From assembly GCA_902523495.1 (NCBI GenBank), contig CABYZU010000011.1:1-33718 (forward strand): DNA of 33,718 nt, written 5' to 3'. Of this stretch, positions 7,856 to 15,742 are shown piece by piece (the stretch's first letter is position 1; each line of letters opens with the position of its first letter). Source of the stretch: an uncultured Pelagibacteraceae bacterium (lineage in GTDB: Bacteria > Pseudomonadota > Alphaproteobacteria > Pelagibacterales > Pelagibacteraceae). The translations under genes were made by a program, and so were the position numbers. Below the pieces are notes generated by a model. That model was not told the DNA's origin, did not search any database, and saw nothing but the letters and a program-made list of their open reading frames with translations.

Positions 7856-8683
7856 ATGAATAATTTTAAGAAAACTATTTTTTCAGTTTTATTTTCTTTA
7901 TTAATTATAGGAAACGTAAATGCTGACAAAATAAAAATTGGAACAGAGGGCGCTTATCCTCCATGGAACTCAAAAAACGAGGCAGGTAAGTTAATAGGAT
8001 TTGAAGTTGAATTAGCTTACACGCTATGTAGATATATTGGACAGCAATGTGTAATAGTTGAGCAAGATTGGGATGGAATGATTCCAGCTTTAATCATGAG
8101 AAAGTTCGATGCAATAATGGCTGGAATGTCAATTACTGCAGAGAGACAAAAAGCAATAAGCTTTTCTCAAGGTTATGCGGATGAAGTTGCATCTTTAGCT
8201 GTAATGAAAGGTTCAAGTCTTGAAGGTTTAGATACACCAGCAGGTATTAATTTGACTAAACCAAATTCAGATGCCAAGAAAGCTTTAAAAACACTTACTG
8301 GAGCATTAGCAGGTAAAACTGTTTGCGTTCAAACTGCTACAATCCACCAAAACTTTTTAGACTCAGGTGACGTAGGAAAAGTAAATGTAAGAACTTATAA
8401 AACACAAGATGAAGTTAATTTAGATTTAGCCTCAGGAAGATGTGATGCTGCATTAGCAGCTGCTGTTGCATTTAGCGATTATGCAGAAAAATCTGGTAAG
8501 CCTGTTGTATTAACTGGACCAACTTTCTCAGGTGGAGCATTTGGTAATGGTGTTGGAGTTGGTATTAGAAAAGATGATGCTGAACTTTTAAATGCATTTA
8601 ACAAAGCAATCGATAAAGCGAGAAAAAACGGAGACATTAGTAGAATTGCTACTAAGTGGTTTGGTTTCGACGCTTCTATGTAA
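7856..8683 (+). CDS. Periplasmic substrate-binding protein of a polar (basic) amino-acid ABC transporter
   Basis: Type II solute-binding protein of the HisJ/ArgT/OccT family, 275 residues. A signal peptide covers residues 1-23 (hydrophobic FSVLFSLLIIG, cleavage after NVNA). The mature start KIKIGTEGAYPPWNSKNEAGKL, then GFEVELA, WDGMIPALIMRKFDAIMAGMSIT and the C-terminal KWFGF are typical of binding proteins for lysine/arginine/ornithine, histidine or opines. The ligand cannot be fixed by eye; a basic amino acid or polyamine precursor would suit the neighbouring polyamine operon. A perfect hairpin follows the stop codon and separates it from the permease genes. Confidence 0.9.
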   Translation: MNNFKKTIFSVLFSLLIIGNVNADKIKIGTEGAYPPWNSKNEAGKLIGFEVELAYTLCRYIGQQCVIVEQDWDGMIPALIMRKFDAIMAGMSITAERQKAISFSQGYADEVASLAVMKGSSLEGLDTPAGINLTKPNSDAKKALKTLTGALAGKTVCVQTATIHQNFLDSGDVGKVNVRTYKTQDEVNLDLASGRCDAALAAAVAFSDYAEKSGKPVVLTGPTFSGGAFGNGVGVGIRKDDAELLNAFNKAIDKARKNGDISRIATKWFGFDASM

Positions 8684-8696
8684 TTAAATTTTAGAT

Positions 8697-8723
8697 TTGG
8701 CGACTATAATGTATAGTCGCCAA
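8697..8723 (+). promoter_or_regulatory. Perfect intercistronic hairpin between ABC binding-protein and permease genes
   Basis: A 12-base arm (8697-8708, TTGGCGACTATA) is followed by a 3-base loop and its exact reverse complement (8712-8723). The G/C-rich core GGCGAC/GTCGCC stands out in AT-rich DNA. No T-tract follows, and the permease ATG is at 8729, 5 bases after the stem, leaving no Shine-Dalgarno site outside it. It most likely protects the upstream mRNA from 3' decay and lowers permease translation, giving more binding protein than permease. Confidence 0.8.
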
Positions 8724-8728
8724 TCTGT

Positions 8729-9421
8729 ATGGAACTTCTAGCATTTGGAGATACCGGCTGGGGTGATGAATTATTTTATGCAACCCTGATGACAATAGCT
8801 GTTTCGATAACAGCAATGTTGATAGGTTTCTTTTTTGCATTAATTTTTACCCCTTTAAAATTATCTCAAAATAAGTTTTTAAATTTTATAGCTAATTCTT
8901 ACACCACGATAATTAGAGGTGTTCCAGAATTATTAGTAATTTACCTTTTCTTTTTTGGTGGAACTGGTGCAGTTATGTTTATTGCATCAATATTCGGTTA
9001 TAATGAATATATTGAAATAAATGCATTTATCACTGGGGCATTTGCAATTGGAATAATTTCTGGCGCTTATTCAACTGAGGTTTTTAGAGGAGCAATTCAA
9101 TCAATTGATAAAGGACAGTTCGAAGCTGCTAATGTATTAGGTTTAAACAAATTTGGAAAATTTTTTAAAATCATTTTACCTCAAACATTAAGATTAGCTA
9201 TTCCAAATCTGAGTAATGTTTGGCAAATAACACTTAAAGATACATCTTTAATTTCAGTTACAGGTTTAGTTGAAATCATGAGACAATCATATGTTGCAGC
9301 AGGCTCAACTAGAGATCCATTGTTTTTTTATTCTTTTGCTGCAGTTTTATATCTATTGCTCACTTTTGTGAGCATGAAATTAATTAATAGACTAGAAGTT
9401 AAATATAGTAGGGGGTATTAA
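8729..9421 (+). CDS. Polar amino-acid ABC transporter permease, HisQ/OccQ type
   Basis: Inner-membrane permease of 230 residues with about five hydrophobic helices. The family signatures are SYTTIIRGVPELLVIYLFFFGG (about 57-78) and the ATPase-contacting EAA loop EAANVLGLNKFGKFFKIILPQ (132-152). The sequence then runs LRLAIPNLSNVWQITLKDTSLIS. It pairs with the next permease, whose start overlaps its stop by one base (TAATG). The ATG at 8729 lies just downstream of the hairpin stem and lacks an obvious ribosome-binding site. No ATPase gene is adjacent, so an ATPase from elsewhere must serve this transporter. Confidence 0.93.
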   Translation: MELLAFGDTGWGDELFYATLMTIAVSITAMLIGFFFALIFTPLKLSQNKFLNFIANSYTTIIRGVPELLVIYLFFFGGTGAVMFIASIFGYNEYIEINAFITGAFAIGIISGAYSTEVFRGAIQSIDKGQFEAANVLGLNKFGKFFKIILPQTLRLAIPNLSNVWQITLKDTSLISVTGLVEIMRQSYVAAGSTRDPLFFYSFAAVLYLLLTFVSMKLINRLEVKYSRGY

Positions 9422-10095
9422 TGGATATTGAGTTGATGGTTAATAGTTTACCTAAATTATTAAGTGCAGCATTCATCACTTTAAAGCTTCTTTCGGTTTC
9501 TCTGATAATAGGACTATTCATTGGATTATTTTTTGCAATTTTAAGATTAAATAAAAATATTTTTATCAATAAATTTGCTTATGGATATTCCTATGTTTTT
9601 AGAGGAACACCACTTTTAGTTCAAATTTTTATAATTTATTTTGGACTAGGTCAGATTGAATATTTAAGATCGACAGTTTTATGGGTAATTTTGAAAGAGC
9701 CATATTGGTGTGCAATTATTGCTTTTGCATTAAATACGGGTGCTTATACTTCTGAGATATTAAGATCAGCATTTCAAACAATTAAACCTGGAATAGTTGA
9801 GGCCGGAAAAAGCTTGGGTATTTCTAATAGAGTAATCTTTTATAAAATTCAGATCCCTATTGCTATCAGACAGTCTTTACCGGCTTATGGCAATGAAATA
9901 ATTTTAATGATGAAAGGAACTTCATTAGCAAGCACAGTAACCATAATGGACCTTACAGGTGTTGCAAAATATATAATCTCAACGACTTTTAAACCAATCG
10001 AGGTTTTCATAGTTGCTGGCGGAATTTATCTATTTATGACTTTTATTATTCACAATTTAATCAAATATTTAGAGAAGAAATACAGTTTTAATTAA
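9421..10095 (+). CDS. Polar amino-acid ABC transporter permease, HisM/OccM type
   Basis: Second membrane subunit, 224 residues. Seen: YSYVFRGTPLLVQIFIIYFGLGQ (about 56-78), the EAA loop EAGKSLGISNRVIFYKIQIP (121-140), then IRQSLPAYGNEIILMMKGTSL, the usual HisM/OccM order. It forms a heterodimer with the preceding permease, coupled by a one-base stop/start overlap. The stop codon ends at 10095 and the convergent FkbM-family gene ends at 10096, so the two transcription units touch without any spacer or visible terminator. Confidence 0.93.
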   Translation: MDIELMVNSLPKLLSAAFITLKLLSVSLIIGLFIGLFFAILRLNKNIFINKFAYGYSYVFRGTPLLVQIFIIYFGLGQIEYLRSTVLWVILKEPYWCAIIAFALNTGAYTSEILRSAFQTIKPGIVEAGKSLGISNRVIFYKIQIPIAIRQSLPAYGNEIILMMKGTSLASTVTIMDLTGVAKYIISTTFKPIEVFIVAGGIYLFMTFIIHNLIKYLEKKYSFN

Positions 10096-11046
10096 TCACG
10101 ATGATTTTATTATAGATTTACTTTTAAGAACAAGCACATCTTTTAAATATTTATTCATATTATTTTCATCAACTTGTTTGTCATTCAAATCATTAAGAAA
10201 ATATTTTTTTTTGAATTTTCTCAAAGATTTTTTCATAATGTCATGATCAAAATCATTTATCTCAAAAAAACACAACTTAACATTATAGTCATCAATAATA
10301 TCTCCGATTTGATTTAATATTCTTGGCTCTGCTCCTTGAATATCCATCTTAATAATAATGTTATCGTTCTTTTTAATTTTTGAAAATATATTTGATATAG
10401 TTAGAGTCTCTATTTTAGAGAAATTAAATTCAGATTTTGATTTTAACATAATATTTTTTTTTGACTCTTTACCAAAGTAATCAACAATAGTGCCACTACC
10501 TGAATTATTCTTAAAAACTTTAAGATCTAAATATCCATTTTCATCACTAATAACATTATTTAAAATCAGTACTTTATCCTGTTTTTCTTTAAAAGATTTT
10601 TGAACTGATAAACTCTGTCTGAATAATTCAACACATTTAAGATTAGGTTCTACATATATTAATTTATCAAATTTTTTAAAATTATAGTAAAATAGTGTAT
10701 GACACCCGATATTTGCACCTAAATCTACGAATATTAAATTATCAAAATTAAACTTGTCATAATAATTAAAAATTTTATTTTCCCAATTTGGATCTGCAAC
10801 TTGACCAATGTGACTGTAGTCATGACTATCCATAAAGATATCTATTTTCCTATCATTTGAAACAAATACTTTATTCATTTTTTTCACAGGCTTTAGATCA
10901 TTATTAGCTAATGCTTTTAAATATGCATTTCTAAGTTTTCTGAATATAAAATCGAGAGAACTTTTTTTAGAAAAAAATTTTATATAATTTGTATGATCGA
11001 AATATGAAACAATTTTTTTATAAATGACTTCTTTTATTTTTGACAT
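10096..11046 (-). CDS. FkbM-family methyltransferase
   Basis: S-adenosylmethionine-dependent methyltransferase of the FkbM type, 316 residues, with a basic N-terminal extension of about 100 residues before the core. Core motifs: NLIFVDLGANIGCHTLFYY (103-121) with the SAM loop DLGANIG, LIYVEPNLKCVELF (129-142) with ribose-binding Glu133, and the family hallmark KMDIQGAEPRIL later on. FkbM proteins near glycosyltransferases usually O-methylate sugars of surface glycans, which is the most likely role here. The M24-fold gene lies one base upstream on the same strand, so they are probably cotranscribed. Confidence 0.88.
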   Translation of the reverse strand: MSKIKEVIYKKIVSYFDHTNYIKFFSKKSSLDFIFRKLRNAYLKALANNDLKPVKKMNKVFVSNDRKIDIFMDSHDYSHIGQVADPNWENKIFNYYDKFNFDNLIFVDLGANIGCHTLFYYNFKKFDKLIYVEPNLKCVELFRQSLSVQKSFKEKQDKVLILNNVISDENGYLDLKVFKNNSGSGTIVDYFGKESKKNIMLKSKSEFNFSKIETLTISNIFSKIKKNDNIIIKMDIQGAEPRILNQIGDIIDDYNVKLCFFEINDFDHDIMKKSLRKFKKKYFLNDLNDKQVDENNMNKYLKDVLVLKSKSIIKSS

Positions 11047-11047
11047 T

Positions 11048-12199
11048 TTACAACACTACAAGATCGAGTTTTTGTTTTCCAAGTCTTTCATTACCTTGAT
11101 TAGTTACTAAATAAGTTTCACCCAAATTCATAGCTAATTGATTTTCAGAGTCCATCAATATCATGTGTAAAAAGAAAATATTACCAATTTCAATAATATA
11201 AGGATTTCCTTTATATATCATTGGCCAGTCCATCCAATTTGGAGAAAAAGTTGCACCTAAGGAATAGCCGCATGCATTCATTCTTGCCTTATTGAAACCA
11301 AGATCATCAAATGTTTTTGAATGAATGTCAAAAACTTCTCCAACTTTATTCCCAGGTTTTAATTTACTTTCACAATTTTTAAGAGCCTCAAGGCATGCTT
11401 CATACATTTTATGATGTTTTGGATCTGCTTTTCCAATAGGAATAGTTCTGAACATAGCAGAATGATAGTGTTTATATGTACCAGCCCATTCAATGGTCAA
11501 TTGATCTTGACTATTTAAAATTTGTTTTTCTGCCTGATAACGACAAAGAAGAGCATTTTTACCAGAGCCAATTATAAATTCATTTGCAGGATAATCTCCA
11601 CCACCATCAAATATAACTCTATTCATCTCAGCTAATATCTTGGACTCATTAACACCAGCCTTTGAGTATTTCCATACTTCGTCTAAAGCTTGATCAGCAA
11701 GCTCTGCAGCTTTTTTTACATAAACAATTTCCTCTTTAGATTTTACTACTCGTAATTTTGTTATTAAGTCTGATTTATCCTCAAGAGAACAATAATTTTC
11801 TAAAGATTTGTTTAATTGAAGAGCATTACGTCCAGTTAAACCATAAGCTTCATATTCAACTCCTAATTTTTTTCCTTTAAGATTTAATTCATCTAGAATA
11901 ATCTTAAGATCATCTGTTGGATTTGATCCATCCTTATCAACCCAAATTCTAATATCTTCTATGTTGGATGTATTTTGAGCCTGTCTTAAATCAGGAGCTC
12001 TAGTGAGTAATATTATATTTCCTCTTTTATCTAATACTAATGTTTGAAAAAAAACATAACCAAAAGTGTCATAACCAGTTAACCAATACATAGACTCTTG
12101 TCTAAACATTAAAAGAGCATCAAGGTTTTGCTCCTTCATAGAATTTAATACTTTACCTTTTCTTTTTGAAAACTCTTCTTTTGTAAAATGGAGTGCCAT
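11048..12199 (-). CDS. M24-fold (creatinase/DoeA-like) hydrolase with altered metal site
   Basis: A 383-residue pita-bread-fold protein with an N-terminal creatinase domain (about 8-150) and a C-terminal M24 domain (about 157-375). The five metal ligands of classical M24 peptidases are mostly replaced: the two aspartates align with Glu237 (IEWAG) and His246 (HYHSAMFRT), and the usual GHG/GHS histidine is Tyr312 in ACGYSLG; Glu361 (LGETYLVT) remains. This pattern resembles ectoine hydrolase (DoeA) and metal-free creatinase more than Xaa-Pro dipeptidase. Substrate unknown; a small amide or compatible solute is an inference. It lies between sugar genes but has no obvious link to them. Confidence 0.8.
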   Translation of the reverse strand: MALHFTKEEFSKRKGKVLNSMKEQNLDALLMFRQESMYWLTGYDTFGYVFFQTLVLDKRGNIILLTRAPDLRQAQNTSNIEDIRIWVDKDGSNPTDDLKIILDELNLKGKKLGVEYEAYGLTGRNALQLNKSLENYCSLEDKSDLITKLRVVKSKEEIVYVKKAAELADQALDEVWKYSKAGVNESKILAEMNRVIFDGGGDYPANEFIIGSGKNALLCRYQAEKQILNSQDQLTIEWAGTYKHYHSAMFRTIPIGKADPKHHKMYEACLEALKNCESKLKPGNKVGEVFDIHSKTFDDLGFNKARMNACGYSLGATFSPNWMDWPMIYKGNPYIIEIGNIFFLHMILMDSENQLAMNLGETYLVTNQGNERLGKQKLDLVVL

Positions 12200-12208
12200 T
12201 AGAATGAT

Positions 12209-12598
12209 TTAATAACTAGTATATTCTTTTATCTCTTTTATGATTGAACCAGTGTGATTATTAATTTCTAGTTTTATTTTCGCTCGGTCATCATTAAGAA
12301 AATGCACGTCTCTTGAAAGTTTAATAAATCTTTCACCAAAATTTTTATCTTTTTCACATTGTCTTTTGTTATCCTCAATAACCCAAAGTTTAGAATTTAT
12401 TTCTTTTAATGACTGATAAAGATCATTCAGTTTATCATCAGATTTTACGTTTTTTTCTAACTGTTTTCTTAGAATAGAATGTTCATTGTTAATAAATTTT
12501 AGTTTTTCAGTATTTTTAATTTTTTCTTGTTTGATTTCTAAAATTGAAATTTTATCTAGTAGTTCACCTATTGAAACTTCTATTATAATTTTATTCAT
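12209..12598 (-). CDS. Small coiled-coil protein, DUF6165-like
   Basis: A 129-residue, highly charged, helical protein with no signal peptide or membrane segment. Its N-terminus MNKIIIEVSIGELLDKISILEIKQEKI looks like the conserved start of DUF6165 proteins, which often sit beside glycosyltransferases; I recall this family from memory. The rest (LRKQLEKN, LYQSLKEINSKLWVIEDNKR, IKLEINNHTGSIIKEI) reads as long amphipathic helices. No catalytic motif is visible. It is divergent from the GT9 gene, 32 bases away, and next to the FkbM and GT4 genes, suggesting an accessory role in glycan assembly. Confidence 0.75.
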   Translation of the reverse strand: MNKIIIEVSIGELLDKISILEIKQEKIKNTEKLKFINNEHSILRKQLEKNVKSDDKLNDLYQSLKEINSKLWVIEDNKRQCEKDKNFGERFIKLSRDVHFLNDDRAKIKLEINNHTGSIIKEIKEYTSY

Positions 12599-12630
12599 AA
12601 AATTTAATACTGTGCTATCTTGTTATAAAT

Positions 12631-13572
12631 ATGTCTAATATTTTAATTATTAAACACGGATCATTAGGAGATATAGCTCAAGCAAGCGGTGCAATTCAAG
12701 ATATATCTGAAAATCACAAAAATGATCGAATTTATTTACTAACTACAAAAGCTTACTTAGAAGTTTTTAAAAAAAATCCATTTATTCATGAAGTAATTCT
12801 AGATAAAAGGTTACCAAAATATAATCTCATCTACTTATATTTTTTAATGAGAGAACTAAAGAAACATAGTTTTTCAAAAGTTTATGACCTTCAAAATTCT
12901 TCAAGAACAAATTTTTATAAGAGTATTCTTTTTCCTAGAGCAAAAAAAGAAATATGGTCAAGCTCAATTACAACTTTACCCGAAGTGATAAATAAAAAGG
13001 AATTTGATAAACATTCTGTTCTAGACAGATTTAATCATCAATTACAAACCTCAGGATTAAAAACAACCTATACCTTAAATCCTGATTTTAGTTGGGCGTG
13101 TTCTGAGATTAGTAGAATTAAGAATAATTTTAAGTTGGATAAATTTATTTTATTATTTCCATTTTGTTCACCCCATCTAAATATTAAGAAATGGCCGTAT
13201 TATAATGATCTTATTAAACTCATTTTAGATAAATTTGGAAATGAGTATAAAATTGTTATAGCTCCAGGCCCTTCTGAGATAAATTATGCAAAAGAAATAA
13301 ATGCTCTAGCTTTATTAGACAATGGAAAAGCACTAGATATTTCTCAATTAACTTCTTTGATAAAAGATAGCTCTTTTATTATTGCTAATGATACTGGACC
13401 TGCTCATATTGCAGCTCATGTAGGAGCGAAAGGTTTAACTTTGTTTGGAAAACATACAACAGCTTACAAAGTCAGCATTGAAAGGGAAAATTTTAAAGCA
13501 ATTGAAGTTACTGATCTTAATAATTTAAGTGCAGAAAAAGTTTATGAGAGATTACTTAATTCTTTAAATTAA
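12631..13572 (+). CDS. Family-9 (heptosyltransferase-like) glycosyltransferase
   Basis: GT-B fold enzyme of 313 residues related to WaaC/WaaF. Seen: ILIIKHGSLGDIAQASGAIQDI (4-25) at the acceptor-side N-terminus, YDLQNSSRTNFYKSILF in the middle, LLFPFCSPHLNIKKWP replacing the usual P-G-S-R-x-K-x-W region, and the donor-binding FIIANDTGPAHIAAHVGAKGLTLFG near the C-terminus. It probably transfers a heptose or related sugar to a lipid-linked or LPS-type core. Its last 4 bases overlap the end of the convergent GT4 gene. Confidence 0.88.
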   Translation: MSNILIIKHGSLGDIAQASGAIQDISENHKNDRIYLLTTKAYLEVFKKNPFIHEVILDKRLPKYNLIYLYFLMRELKKHSFSKVYDLQNSSRTNFYKSILFPRAKKEIWSSSITTLPEVINKKEFDKHSVLDRFNHQLQTSGLKTTYTLNPDFSWACSEISRIKNNFKLDKFILLFPFCSPHLNIKKWPYYNDLIKLILDKFGNEYKIVIAPGPSEINYAKEINALALLDNGKALDISQLTSLIKDSSFIIANDTGPAHIAAHVGAKGLTLFGKHTTAYKVSIERENFKAIEVTDLNNLSAEKVYERLLNSLN

Positions 13573-14651
13573 TTAAGAACTTTTTTGTATTCTTCTAAAG
13601 TTTTATTCCATTGAAATTTTGAAACATATTCTTTGGCATTTTTTCCAAGTTCAATGTATCTTTTATTTTCAATTATTGAATTTAATGATGAGTAAATATC
13701 ATCTAAATTGTTTCCATCACAAATCAACCCAGTTTTATTGTGAACGATGGCATCCGATGCACCACCATCTTTTCCTCCAATTGAAGGAATTCCGTATTGT
13801 GCAGCTTCTACATAAGCTATTCCAAAACCTTCGACAGAAGTTTTGTGTGTTATAGACGGCATTACAAAAATATTTGATTTAGCTATTAAAGCATTCTTTA
13901 AATCAGTACTTATGTCCTTAAAAAACATTACTTGCGAGGTTAGATCTAATTCTTCAACTAATTTTTTAATATTTTTTTCCTCATCACCGTAGCCAATACA
14001 AATATAAACAATATCAGGATACAATTGTTTTAAATTTCTTAGTGCCATAATTATCTTTTCATGATTTTTTCTTTTAACAAATCTAGAGACAGTAATTAAT
14101 CTAGGCGATTTTATTTTTAATAAACTTTCGACTTTCTTAAGAGATGTTTTATTCAATATTTGAACTGGGTCAGCTCCAGGGTTTATAACTACAACTCTTT
14201 CTTGTTCTACACCATTATTTATTGCTAAATTTTTTGTGTACTTAGAATTCGCTATTACTTTTTCTACGTTATTAAGAACTTTTGTAACTCTTTTGTTTAA
14301 TGAACTTCCTAATGGATGGTTGATCTCTTTACCATGAACTAAACAATATTTTTTTTTATCAGTTTTTATTAGCTCTAAACTTTTCCAATGATCAGCAATA
14401 ATACCTTGAACTTTATTTTCTTTTAAAAATTCATTAATTAATTGAGCTTTTCTAATTTTTCTTAAAAATTTTATTCCACCAACTCTTTCAATTGAAAAAC
14501 TGGTTTGCTCATCAAACTCTTTATGATTCTCTTGGTAATCTGCAAAAACTTTAATCATAAAATTTTTTGACATTTCACGAGATAAACCCCACATTAAACT
14601 TTGCATTCCACCCAATTCTGGTGGGAATGCTCTTGTCACAATAAGATACAT
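13569..14651 (-). CDS. Family-4 glycosyltransferase
   Basis: GT-B retaining glycosyltransferase of 360 residues. The N-terminus MYLIVTRAFPPELGGMQSLMWGLSREM is the usual GT4 opening. The donor domain has RLITVSRFVKRKNHEKIIMAL, YICIGYGDEEKNIKKLV and MPSITHKTSVEGFGIAYVEAAQYGIPSIGG, which holds the E-x7-E-type motif (EGFGIAYVE). Substrate unknown; context points to surface polysaccharide. Its ATG overlaps the stop of the thioredoxin-like gene (TAATG), so the two are cotranscribed leftward although no functional link is evident. It ends in a 4-base convergent overlap with the GT9 gene. Confidence 0.92.
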   Translation of the reverse strand: MYLIVTRAFPPELGGMQSLMWGLSREMSKNFMIKVFADYQENHKEFDEQTSFSIERVGGIKFLRKIRKAQLINEFLKENKVQGIIADHWKSLELIKTDKKKYCLVHGKEINHPLGSSLNKRVTKVLNNVEKVIANSKYTKNLAINNGVEQERVVVINPGADPVQILNKTSLKKVESLLKIKSPRLITVSRFVKRKNHEKIIMALRNLKQLYPDIVYICIGYGDEEKNIKKLVEELDLTSQVMFFKDISTDLKNALIAKSNIFVMPSITHKTSVEGFGIAYVEAAQYGIPSIGGKDGGASDAIVHNKTGLICDGNNLDDIYSSLNSIIENKRYIELGKNAKEYVSKFQWNKTLEEYKKVLN

Positions 14652-15205
14652 TAATCAGTTTTCCACTTAATACCACATCCAGCACTAGGAACTTGGTTTT
14701 CAGGACCTTTATTAGTTTCAGCAATTTGCTTCATGGCTTTTAAAAGGTCACTATCTCCATTTCTCACTGGGATTAATTTTTTAAGTTCCCTAACTCTTCC
14801 CCTATATTGAAGTTTTAGATCTTTGTTATATCCAAAAAAATCTGGAGTACATACTGCATCATAAGTTTTTGCAATTTCTTGAGTTTCATCAACTAAATAG
14901 GGGAAATCAAATTCATTTTCTTTTGAAAATTTGATCATGTTTTCAAATGAATCTTCAGGATAATTTTCTGAATCATTAGCACAAATAGCGACTGAGTTGA
15001 TACCAATGTCTTTTAATTTTTTACAATCTTGAACAATATCTTTTGTAACTGCTTTAACATATGGACAGTGATTACATATAAACATAATTAATGTTCCTTT
15101 TTCACCTTTTACATCGGTTAAGGAAAGAATTTTTCCCTCTGTTGATTTAAGCTTAAAGTCATGAGCTTTTTGACCAAAATCACATATTGGAGTTTGTACG
15201 GGCAT
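14651..15205 (-). CDS. Thioredoxin-fold (AhpC/TSA-like redoxin) protein
   Basis: A 184-residue cytoplasmic thioredoxin-fold protein with no signal peptide. The sequence runs GQKAHDFKLKSTEGKILSLTDV (11-32), LIMFICNHCPYVKAV (39-53) with a CxxC redox centre Cys44-Cys47, AICANDSENYPEDSFENM, FPYLVDETQEIAKTYDAVCTPDFFG with the cis-proline region, then YRGRVREL. This fits the thioredoxin-family proteins annotated as peroxiredoxin-like in proteobacteria. The partner is unknown. It starts only 20 bases from the divergent gamma-carbonic-anhydrase-like gene. Confidence 0.88.
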   Translation of the reverse strand: MPVQTPICDFGQKAHDFKLKSTEGKILSLTDVKGEKGTLIMFICNHCPYVKAVTKDIVQDCKKLKDIGINSVAICANDSENYPEDSFENMIKFSKENEFDFPYLVDETQEIAKTYDAVCTPDFFGYNKDLKLQYRGRVRELKKLIPVRNGDSDLLKAMKQIAETNKGPENQVPSAGCGIKWKTD

Positions 15206-15225
15206 AATGTAATAATATATAAATT

Positions 15226-15738
15226 ATGTTTTACGATTTAAAAGATAAAAAACCAAAAAACTCTGGCGAAAATTGGGTAGCGCCAAATGCAACTATAATA
15301 GGTGATGTTACCTTAGAAAAAAATTCTAGTATTTGGTTTAATGCAACTTTAAGAGGTGATGTAGAAAATATTCATATAGGTGAAGGTTCTAATGTTCAAG
15401 ATGGATGTGTTCTACATACAGACCCTGGATATCCGTTAAAGGTTGGAAAAAATGTTACAATAGGCCATATGGTTATGCTGCACGGTTGCACAATTGGAGA
15501 AAATAGTTTGATAGGAATTGGTGCTGTTATACTCAACAATGCAAAGATTGGAAAAAATTGTATTATTGGTGCTAAAGCTTTAGTTACGGAAAATAAAGAA
15601 ATACCTGACAACTCTTTAGTAATTGGTTCTCCTGGAAAAGTTGTGAGGGAACTCACTGAAGATGAGAAAAAAGCAATAACTAAAAATACAAAACACTATC
15701 AAGATAACTGGAAAAAGTACTCTAAATCAATTTTTTGA
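15226..15738 (+). CDS. Gamma-carbonic-anhydrase-like hexapeptide-repeat protein (YrdA/PaaY family)
   Basis: Left-handed beta-helix protein of 170 residues with hexapeptide repeats over about 20-130 (NATIIGDVTLEKNSSIWFNA, NVTIGHMVML, NSLIGIGAVI, NCIIGAKALV). The three zinc histidines of the family are at H64 (CVLHTD), H81 and H86 (IGHMVMLHG). The family includes gamma carbonic anhydrases and PaaY-type thioesterases; which activity applies cannot be read from sequence. It is the first gene of a rightward run with the BtuF-like gene, 4 bases downstream. Confidence 0.9.
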   Translation: MFYDLKDKKPKNSGENWVAPNATIIGDVTLEKNSSIWFNATLRGDVENIHIGEGSNVQDGCVLHTDPGYPLKVGKNVTIGHMVMLHGCTIGENSLIGIGAVILNNAKIGKNCIIGAKALVTENKEIPDNSLVIGSPGKVVRELTEDEKKAITKNTKHYQDNWKKYSKSIF

Positions 15739-15742
15739 TACT

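Noticed and set aside
13619-13855. 78-residue plus-strand open frame inside the GT4 gene
   Set aside because: Antisense to conserved GT4 donor-domain sequence; composition (many H, F, L, Q) is typical of a reverse-frame artefact.
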